DNA of 38,647 nucleotides from an uncultured Acidimicrobiales bacterium (GTDB lineage Bacteria; Actinomycetota; Acidimicrobiia; Acidimicrobiales; SZUA-35), in NCBI GenBank assembly GCA_938028175.1, contig CALJAE010000156.1, positions 1-38,647 of the forward strand, written 5' to 3'. How positions within the stretch are numbered: position 1 is the stretch's first letter; each line of letters starts with the position of its first letter. Below are positions 33,022 to 38,647 of this stretch, piece by piece. The position numbers were made by a program, and so were the translations under genes. Below the pieces are notes generated by a model. That model saw only the letters and a list, made by a program, of their open reading frames with translations, searched no databases and was not told the origin of the DNA.

Positions 33022-34025
33022 TTGACGTTGTCCGCCTTAGATTTACTGAGACTTTGATGTTCGATTTCTGCGCTCTTAGCTATTGCGTCTGCGATTGAGA
33101 TCTTTGGACTCCAGCCCAAAGTTTCTTTGGCTTTTGCGTTGCTGTATGTGAATGGCTTGAAGCGGGCGTCAAGTTTAGGACCTTCAAAGATCCCAGGAAA
33201 CTTTGCTTTCCCCTTGAAGACCATCTTGCTAGCGAGACCTAAACCAGAAGCCATCGTTCGCCAAACACCCCACGGAATCGTGTAATTCTTCGGAACCGTT
33301 GTGTGTTGTGCAACCAGCTTTGCGTACTCGTTCTGAGTGGGGAGCTCATCGTCAACTATGTTAATAATTTCGCCAGCTGCTGAATCCACATTGACTGCAG
33401 CTGCGACGATAGCATCGGCACAATTTTCAACGTAGGTCATTGGCAGAGTTGCTGAACTTCCCACTCTCAAAAAGATTGGCCCCAGTGGCGAGCCCAGTAG
33501 AGGGTGCCAAAGCTCCCCTGCGCCAAAGATCATGCCAGGGCGAAGAATCACGACATTATTGTTAGTGCTGAAGTCGAGAAACAAGTCTTCTTGAATCAGC
33601 TTTGTATTTGAGTATTCATCTCTCTCAGAGTGATTCGATAGCCGTGGAGTTTCCTCATCTAGAAGCCCGCCTTTGCGACCGTCATAGCTATAAATACTAA
33701 AGGAGCTAATGCCTACTAGATTTTTTACACCAGCTTCTGTCATCTCGTTCAAAAGATTTTCGGTACTAATTACAGTTCCCGCAAACTGATCGTAAAAGTC
33801 ACCGGACTTTGCTGCTGCAAGGTGAATTACTACATCGATGTCTTGCAGCTGTTCAGCAAGCCCAACGGGTTTACGAAGGTCAGCACGGATTACATTTACA
33901 TCGTCGGGAAAGTTCGCCTTAGAAGCAGGGCGAACTAGCGCTGTCACGTCGAAAGATTGTCTTGCCTTTTCTATAACAACTGATCCTAGAAAGCCGGTTG
34001 CTCCTGTGATTAGAACTCTGGCCAT
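33018..34025 (-). CDS. NAD-dependent epimerase/dehydratase (extended SDR)
   Basis: 335 residues. The N-terminal Rossmann motif is VLITGATGFLGSVV, with VIHLAAAKS, and the active site Ser region GISSFSIY with Tyr-x3-Lys in DEYSNTKLIQED. The C-terminal half has a substrate-binding plan typical of nucleotide-sugar epimerases and of 3-beta-HSD-like enzymes, so the true substrate is open. It starts three bases after the Gfo/Idh stop and couples to the following glycosyltransferase by ATGA. Confidence 0.9.
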   Translation of the reverse strand: MARVLITGATGFLGSVVIEKARQSFDVTALVRPASKANFPDDVNVIRADLRKPVGLAEQLQDIDVVIHLAAAKSGDFYDQFAGTVISTENLLNEMTEAGVKNLVGISSFSIYSYDGRKGGLLDEETPRLSNHSERDEYSNTKLIQEDLFLDFSTNNNVVILRPGMIFGAGELWHPLLGSPLGPIFLRVGSSATLPMTYVENCADAIVAAAVNVDSAAGEIINIVDDELPTQNEYAKLVAQHTTVPKNYTIPWGVWRTMASGLGLASKMVFKGKAKFPGIFEGPKLDARFKPFTYSNAKAKETLGWSPKISIADAIAKSAEIEHQSLSKSKADNVK

Positions 34026-34028
34026 CGC

Positions 34029-35096
34029 CTACGCCTTTCCTTTTGTTTGGAGGGCTACCATTTCGTCTACCAGTTTCGCTGTTGAAAGAATGTCTGAGTC
34101 TGACACCGGCAGTGGTGCTCCCGCTTGGATTGCAGAATACGTTTGTTCAAGCATCACAGCTAACCCATGATAAGGGGTCTTGCGCTTTACCTTATTAACT
34201 AGATCCTTAGCATTAGAAGACACGCCACCGATTCCGCCAGCAATACCATTAAGTAGTGGAGACAACTGTTTTCCCATGCGTAGCTTTGTGACTGTTACCC
34301 CTGGGCTAAAGATGTTGTTTACAGCTGATGCCTCTGTACCCCGCACTGTGACTGTGAACTCATCTGGATAAGTTCTTGCATCAAACCGTATGCGACCGAT
34401 GGTCTTAGTCTTTTCACAGAACAGCTCTACCGAAAGGTTGTCCCACTCAAAGCCAGGGATGTCTGAAACGTTTCGCCAGTTCGCATCTGTTACTCGAAAG
34501 TCTGAACCTGGGGCAACCGTTGTTACCAAATAGGTCAGATGGGTGATGAAGTCGTGAATGACGCCAGCCGGCATGTCGTGAATGGGGTTCGGCATGTTTT
34601 GATCGGCGAAACGGGACTCTGCCATGTCGAGAGCCATGCGGACTTCAACTTCACATATCTCTCCGAGGTCACCTCTAGTTGACGACTCTGTTAGTTCAAC
34701 AATTTCTTCGTTGAACTTGTAGTTATGGCTTTCCGTGATGAAAAGACCTTTCGCCTGAGCTAGATCGATTAGTTCTTGCGCTTTTGTAGCATCGGGAGCA
34801 ATTGGTTTTTCGCATATCACATTCGAACCCGCCTCTAAACACTGCCTGGCAAGCGCGACGTGTGTATTTGGTGGGGTGAGAATGTGGACTACATCGGGAG
34901 ATACTGTAGTGAGCATTTCGTCGAGCGATTTGAACCCACGACAACCGTACTTGCTGGCTGCATAGTTAACCGAAGCCGAGACGAGATCGCAAACTCCGAC
35001 TAGTTCGATTTGATTGCTTTTTCGATTGTGGTGCGCCAGAAATTCTAAGTGCTGCTCAGAAATCGGCCCGACCCCAACCACTGCGACTGTGACCAT
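34029..35096 (-). CDS. Gfo/Idh/MocA-family oxidoreductase
   Basis: 355 residues. The Rossmann start is VAVVGVGPISEQHLEFL, then ILTPPNTHVALARQCLEAG, the family motif CEKPIAPDA with catalytic Lys, and a C-terminal alpha/beta domain with the active-site region MPAGVIHDFITH. Such enzymes oxidise or reduce nucleotide sugars, inositols or related polyols with NAD(P). It heads the five-gene minus-strand glycan operon. ATG 35096 has TACTCT (35104-35109) seven bases upstream, a leaderless arrangement. Confidence 0.92.
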   Translation of the reverse strand: MVTVAVVGVGPISEQHLEFLAHHNRKSNQIELVGVCDLVSASVNYAASKYGCRGFKSLDEMLTTVSPDVVHILTPPNTHVALARQCLEAGSNVICEKPIAPDATKAQELIDLAQAKGLFITESHNYKFNEEIVELTESSTRGDLGEICEVEVRMALDMAESRFADQNMPNPIHDMPAGVIHDFITHLTYLVTTVAPGSDFRVTDANWRNVSDIPGFEWDNLSVELFCEKTKTIGRIRFDARTYPDEFTVTVRGTEASAVNNIFSPGVTVTKLRMGKQLSPLLNGIAGGIGGVSSNAKDLVNKVKRKTPYHGLAVMLEQTYSAIQAGAPLPVSDSDILSTAKLVDEMVALQTKGKA

Positions 35097-35103
35097 ATAT
35101 TCA

Positions 35104-35109
35104 AGAGTA
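35104..35109 (-). promoter_or_regulatory. TACTCT -10 box, head of the glycan operon
   Basis: The box ends seven bases before ATG 35096 on the minus strand. No Shine-Dalgarno or clear -35 is seen. Confidence 0.5.
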
Positions 35110-35222
35110 TCAAGCTATTTTCACTTGCCTCATCAGACAACAATTGTGCCCAGACAGTTAGCCCACATTTTGGTCGAATGGGCTCTCTATAGTGCTGTCC
35201 CTAACTTAACCTTCTTGCCGGT

Positions 35223-35229
35223 AAGGAGG
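35223..35229 (+). promoter_or_regulatory. Perfect Shine-Dalgarno AAGGAGG with no ordinary start codon
   Basis: AAGGAGG lies in the 240 bp gap before the GT25 gene. No ATG or GTG follows at useful spacing. The only nearby options are TTG 35240 (12-codon frame) or ATT 35239, which opens a 32-codon frame ending in TAATG with the GT25 start. It may be chance. Confidence 0.3.
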
Positions 35230-35336
35230 TTGACTCATATTGACTTTGAGGCAAATTGGTTCAAAGCTGCAATCATAAAGGCCTGCAAGTTTGACCTCTT
35301 CAAAACTTCGCCTTCCCGCCTACTTCGACAAGCCTA

Positions 35337-36065
35337 ATGAAATCACCCTCGCCCGTTAAATCTCTTGCCCACATTTATCTAATCAATATGGAAAGTAGAA
35401 CCGACCGGTTTACTCAAGCCCAACAAGAGCTAGCTAGTCAACTAGGCGTAGATATAAATAATCCAGCAGAAGTGACGTTGATTCGGCCAGCTATCTATAC
35501 CGAGGCGTGTGGGTTTATTAATCCGGCATATCGAAGTTGCTTAGACGCCCACCTCCAATGTCTACTGGACGCTAAGGCAAACGGCCATGAGAAGATTTTG
35601 GTGTTAGAAGACGACTTTAAGTTTGATGAGACCTGGTTCGACACAGAGTCTGAAGCGCTGACAGAGCTAGAGAGCCTTGATTGGCAAATTGTGACACTTG
35701 GTTATGATCTTGTTGCTCCTTCGCAAATAGAAGGTGAAAGTTCTGAACTACAGTATTGGACAAGATTTGATGGAAAGGTGCTTGGGTCGCATGCTTACAT
35801 GGTTACTCAAGCGGCATACGATCTAATTATTGAACACTTTGAACGTGTTGCAAATGGCGAACCAGGCGATCACATAGTCGGCAAGATGGGTCCAGATGGA
35901 GCTCTCAATACTCTTACCTGGATTCGAAACGATGCTAAAAGGTATCTACTCAAATCGAACTCAGTTGTTCAAAGGCCTTCAGCTTCTGACTGCAATCCAA
36001 AGCTAATTCATAAGTGGAAGTCTGGATATCGTGCTCTAAGTAAGGTCAAGAGCCTAATCAAGTAG
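35337..36065 (+). CDS. GT25-family glycosyltransferase
   Basis: 242 residues. The N-terminal IYLINMESRTDRF, then CLDAHLQCLLDAKANG and LVLEDDFKFDE with the metal-binding Asp pair match the LPS-type GT25 family, and the C-terminal half has GSHAYMVTQAAYDLI. The enzyme probably adds a sugar (often galactose) to a glycan or protein. It starts at ATG 35337 in a TAATG overlap with a short upstream frame and has no Shine-Dalgarno or TANNNT box of its own. It diverges from the glycan operon, with which it may function. Confidence 0.85.
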   Translation: MKSPSPVKSLAHIYLINMESRTDRFTQAQQELASQLGVDINNPAEVTLIRPAIYTEACGFINPAYRSCLDAHLQCLLDAKANGHEKILVLEDDFKFDETWFDTESEALTELESLDWQIVTLGYDLVAPSQIEGESSELQYWTRFDGKVLGSHAYMVTQAAYDLIIEHFERVANGEPGDHIVGKMGPDGALNTLTWIRNDAKRYLLKSNSVVQRPSASDCNPKLIHKWKSGYRALSKVKSLIK

Positions 36066-36154
36066 CCCTGCTTGCAACCAATAGTGGAACAGACCAGCCG
36101 TAGTTGGAGTTATATAGACCAACGAACGAATACATATAAGGGATGTGATACAAG

Positions 36155-37288
36155 ATGCGTCAATCAATTCGACTTGGCACAATTTCAGGTATCCCTGTTG
36201 GAATCAACTGGGGTCTATTACTAGTAGCGGCCTTCTACATATTTAACCTTGCTGCAGGTATTCTTCCCGCTTCTGTTCCTGGACAAACCTCGACCGCCTA
36301 TTGGGCATTTGCTGCAGTATCTGTGGTTCTTTTCTTTGGATCAATTTTGGCTCACGAGCTTGGCCACAGTATTGTGGCTCAGCGCAATGGTATTAATGTC
36401 AGGGCAATTACGTTGTGGCTACTAGGTGGCGTGGCGGAATTAGAGAAAGAGGCAAATGATCCAGGCGTTGAGTTTAGGATTGCGATCGCTGGGCCTGCAG
36501 TCAGTGTGGCTTTGGCTGTGCTCTTTGGTGGGGCTGCCGTCGTCAGTTCAATCCTGTTTAGCTCAGGCCTACTGTCATTTACCTTCGGTTATCTTGCTTT
36601 GGCCAACGGAGTGTTGGCAGCGTTTAACTTATTGCCTGCCGCTCCCCTAGATGGTGGCCGGGTGTTGGCTGCTGCACTGTGGCGGAAGAACAAGAACCGC
36701 CATGTGTCTAGAGCAACTGCTGCCAAAGCTGGACAAGTGTTCGGCAGCGTCTTGCTAGCAGTTGGAGTCTTCGGAATCTTAAGTGGCGGCGGAACTTTCG
36801 TTCTAGCTATCCTCGGCTTCTTCTTACTGTCAGCTGCTGGAGCCGAGCGCAGAAGAGCTGAAACGCTAAATGCGTTTACCAAGACCGATGTAGCTTCGGC
36901 TATGCAACCACTTGTTGCCCCAGTTAGTGGTGGCATTACGGTTGCTGGCCTTGAGGCTATGAGTACTGGACTGGAGAGGCCTATCGCTTACCCAGTCTGG
37001 GGTCCCGGTGGTGCAACCGGGATTGTTTCTTCAGCAGCAGTCAACGACACGCCGGTATTTCAGCGGGTGAGCACTCTGGTCGGCGACATTACAGTTGGTT
37101 GGGACAGATTTGTTAGTGCCAATCTGAACGAGGAAATGTCTGAGGTGTTACGGCGTTCTCAGGCTGAGGGCAAACCACATGTGATTGTTTATGACAGAGA
37201 TTCACGACAGGTGGGTTACCTTTCATTTGAAAGCAACTTGATTCCGCTCAGAGACCAAATGAGTTCAACTCAAGTAAGAGGTGCCTGA
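36155..37288 (+). CDS. Site-2 intramembrane metalloprotease (M50 family)
   Basis: 377 residues with about six membrane segments. Zinc ligands are in HELGH (ILAHELGHSIV) and the later FNLLPAAPLDGGR with its catalytic Asp. This is the Rv2625c-like group, usually followed by two CBS domains. Here the C-terminal part from about residue 230 (VASAMQPLVAPV, then HVIVYDRDSRQVGYL) is CBS-like but weak. The substrate is unknown; such enzymes cut anti-sigma factors or signal peptides. It overlaps the convergent transporter gene by 19 bases. The gap before it, 36066-36154, shows no clear ribosome site. Confidence 0.93.
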   Translation: MRQSIRLGTISGIPVGINWGLLLVAAFYIFNLAAGILPASVPGQTSTAYWAFAAVSVVLFFGSILAHELGHSIVAQRNGINVRAITLWLLGGVAELEKEANDPGVEFRIAIAGPAVSVALAVLFGGAAVVSSILFSSGLLSFTFGYLALANGVLAAFNLLPAAPLDGGRVLAAALWRKNKNRHVSRATAAKAGQVFGSVLLAVGVFGILSGGGTFVLAILGFFLLSAAGAERRRAETLNAFTKTDVASAMQPLVAPVSGGITVAGLEAMSTGLERPIAYPVWGPGGATGIVSSAAVNDTPVFQRVSTLVGDITVGWDRFVSANLNEEMSEVLRRSQAEGKPHVIVYDRDSRQVGYLSFESNLIPLRDQMSSTQVRGA

Positions 37289-38460
37289 GCTGCCCTAGTC
37301 GATATCTTTTCGACAATAAGAAACACAATTCCTATTGCAAGTATCACAAGGCCAGTGGTTCTTATACCTCGGCTTTGTGTGAGTAGCCCGATCAGAACAA
37401 AGCTGGGAACTGAAATTCCGCTAGCTAGGAGGCCAAGCACTGATCCTGCTGAGGTGCGAATGTCCGATGAGATGTGTCGGTTAATTCGGCCTTCGACAAT
37501 AGTGATGGCAGTGAGTGAGAATGTTAGTGCGACTACCACCGCTGCCGTTACTAGAACAAAGTTGCTACTAGTTAGACCTAACATCAGGACTAGTACTGGT
37601 AGGCCGTAGGCCCATATTGGAAACCGTTTGAGTTTTGGAGCCAGATAGCCGGCAATTGCTGGAGCTGAGGCCAATGCGGCCAACAAAACTCCGAACAGGC
37701 TTGGGGATACTCCTAGGCCGATCCAAAACACTGGCGACCATTCAAACAATATGAGAACCACCAGTTGAGCTATTACAAAGGCTGCTACAAGAAGTTTGAG
37801 CTCGCTCCCTCTCAGCAGTTGAGCGAACATATTTTTTGTGTGGCTCCTAGCTGTGCGAGAACCTTTGTCGTTGTGTAGCTTCGGCTCGACGAGCGGAAGC
37901 AGAGAAAGAATACCAATGACAATAGGTATTGCTGATAGGAAGAAGTTGGCCCTAACACTTAGGGCTTCTGTAATCAGTGAGCTTGCTAGCGCTCCCGCAA
38001 TCAGACCTGCTGTCGTATAGATTGCTCGGCGGCCAGCATATTTCTCAAATTGTTCACCTTGACTGTCACCCTCAACGAGGCAGACATCGTAAATGATTGC
38101 TTGGTTTGCTCCACTTTGCATGGCCCAGAATGTTCCATAGAAAACCACAGCGAATGCATAATCAAGAAACGAGTTAGCCAGACCGCCTATTAAGGTGGCA
38201 GCTAGGAGAGCCATCTGCGCTAAGACGAGTGTCTTTTTTCGACTCCAAAAATCGCTCAAGTAGCCCGATGGAACCTCTAGGACAGTAGTGGTGCCAAGTT
38301 GGAATGCAATTAGGATTCCAATCTGTGAGCTACTCAGGTCTATCTGAGTCAAGAACAGCTTCTCTATGGCATACCAAAAGATCAGGCTCTGAAAGAAACT
38401 AGAAAGATATAAAGGCATTAGGCGAGCACCTATGTTGTCTTGGCTAGCCTCAACTCTCAC
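37270..38460 (-). CDS. Major facilitator superfamily transporter
   Basis: 396 residues with about twelve membrane segments. The loop after the second helix, GYLSDFWSRKKTLVLAQ, is the MFS motif A (G-x3-D-x2-GRK type, here Ser replacing Gly). The charged central loop (KLHNDKGSRTARSHTKN) separates the two halves. Substrate is unknown: an efflux-type carrier is possible. GTG 38460 has TACACT at 38467-38472 six bases upstream, again leaderless; ATG 38418 would cut into the first helix. It diverges from tRNA-Ser(GCT). Confidence 0.9.
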   Translation of the reverse strand: MRVEASQDNIGARLMPLYLSSFFQSLIFWYAIEKLFLTQIDLSSSQIGILIAFQLGTTTVLEVPSGYLSDFWSRKKTLVLAQMALLAATLIGGLANSFLDYAFAVVFYGTFWAMQSGANQAIIYDVCLVEGDSQGEQFEKYAGRRAIYTTAGLIAGALASSLITEALSVRANFFLSAIPIVIGILSLLPLVEPKLHNDKGSRTARSHTKNMFAQLLRGSELKLLVAAFVIAQLVVLILFEWSPVFWIGLGVSPSLFGVLLAALASAPAIAGYLAPKLKRFPIWAYGLPVLVLMLGLTSSNFVLVTAAVVVALTFSLTAITIVEGRINRHISSDIRTSAGSVLGLLASGISVPSFVLIGLLTQSRGIRTTGLVILAIGIVFLIVEKISTRAAQAPLT

Positions 38461-38466
38461 TCTTGG

Positions 38467-38472
38467 AGTGTA
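38467..38472 (-). promoter_or_regulatory. TACACT -10 box, leaderless start of the MFS gene
   Basis: TACACT on the minus strand ends six bases before GTG 38460; it is the same hexamer as the tRNA-Ser(GCT) promoter box on the other strand. Confidence 0.5.
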
Positions 38473-38519
38473 TATGGACAGAAATCGACCTCGATTCTAA
38501 AGATAGAAAACCAGATAGC

Positions 38520-38549
38520 TTGTTGATTACACCAGCGCCTAGGTACACT
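38520..38549 (+). promoter_or_regulatory. Promoter of tRNA-Ser(GCT)
   Basis: TTGTTG (38520-38525) and TACACT (38544-38549) are separated by 18 bases, with the tRNA starting nine bases after the -10. This is the best -35/-10 pair in the window. Confidence 0.5.
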
Positions 38550-38558
38550 TGTGCCCCT

Positions 38559-38645
38559 GGAGAGGTGACAGAGCGGCCGATTGTGCTTCCCTGCTAAGGA
38601 AGTGACCTCGCAAGGGGTCCGAGGGTTCAAATCCCTCCCTCTCCG
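38559..38645 (+). tRNA. tRNA-Ser (anticodon GCT)
   Basis: 87 bases. Acceptor GGAGAGG pairs with CCTCTCC, discriminator G, anticodon loop CTGCTAA giving GCT, a long variable arm (GACCTC-GCAA-GGGGTC) and a T arm GAGGG-TTCAAAT-CCCTC. CCA is not encoded; CT follows before the window ends. Confidence 0.97.
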
Positions 38646-38647
38646 CT

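Noticed and set aside
35170..35337. A 55-codon frame (TTG start) before the GT25 gene as a gene of its own
   Set aside because: No recognisable protein, rare start, no promoter box. Kept only as a possible leader frame in the findings.
1..38647. CRISPR arrays, insertion sequences, phage genes, toxin-antitoxin pairs or classical defence genes
   Set aside because: No regularly spaced repeats, transposase, integrase, nuclease or helicase motifs were seen, and gene content is housekeeping or envelope-related throughout.

Overview
This 38.6 kb window looks like the chromosome of an actinobacterium. I infer, without proof, a compact mid-GC lineage such as a marine Acidimicrobiia member. The main evidence is the block trpG followed by convergent fhaA-fhaB-pstP-rodA-pbpA-pknB, the conserved division and cell-wall signalling cluster that lies near oriC in many Actinobacteria. 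I see no phage, insertion sequence, CRISPR array or rRNA. No gene-free stretch exceeds 300 bases; the longest is about 240 bp, at 35097-35336.

Layout. (1) 1-2477: the end of a DUF3048 protein and a membrane-anchored PQQ-type beta-propeller. (2) 2550-4521: tRNA-Ala(TGC), an OmpA-like envelope protein and a chorismate synthase of the type not usual for Actinobacteria. (3) 4532-9190, minus: a seven-gene Tad secretion or pilus operon (cpaB-tadA-tadB-tadC plus three TadE/G-like pseudopilins) with no Flp pilin, prepilin peptidase or TadZ in the window. (4) 9316-11549: a long-chain acyl-CoA ligase and a membrane zinc-ribbon protein. (5) 11550-19825: a repeat-rich intergenic region with a DnaA box, trpG, then the Ser/Thr kinase, phosphatase, FHA, RodA and PBP operon with a single kinase gene. 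(6) 19910-23338: a DUF1697 protein, an MscS channel, an extremely acidic secreted protein and a TrmH-type RNA methyltransferase. (7) 23335-26791, minus: a four-gene ammonium-transporter operon with three poorly known partners. (8) 26838-29582: pheA, a 572-residue orphan protein and tRNA-Ser(TGA). (9) 29673-36065: an aldo/keto reductase, two GT4 glycosyltransferases, a sugar epimerase and a Gfo/Idh oxidoreductase in one minus-strand run, plus a GT25 glycosyltransferase on the plus strand. (10) 36155-38645: a site-2 protease, an MFS transporter and tRNA-Ser(GCT).

Working together: aroC, trpG and pheA are three steps of aromatic amino-acid synthesis, but they lie apart. The fhaA-to-pknB operon would couple peptidoglycan state, sensed by PASTA repeats, to elongation or division by RodA and its PBP. 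The glycan cluster probably makes or decorates a surface polysaccharide.

Two sequence-wide features stand out. At least ten genes, mostly at the head of transcription units, carry a TANNNT box that ends 6-9 bases before the start codon, which indicates leaderless mRNAs, while internal operon genes carry Shine-Dalgarno sequences. Convergent gene pairs overlap or nearly touch, leaving no room for ordinary terminators.
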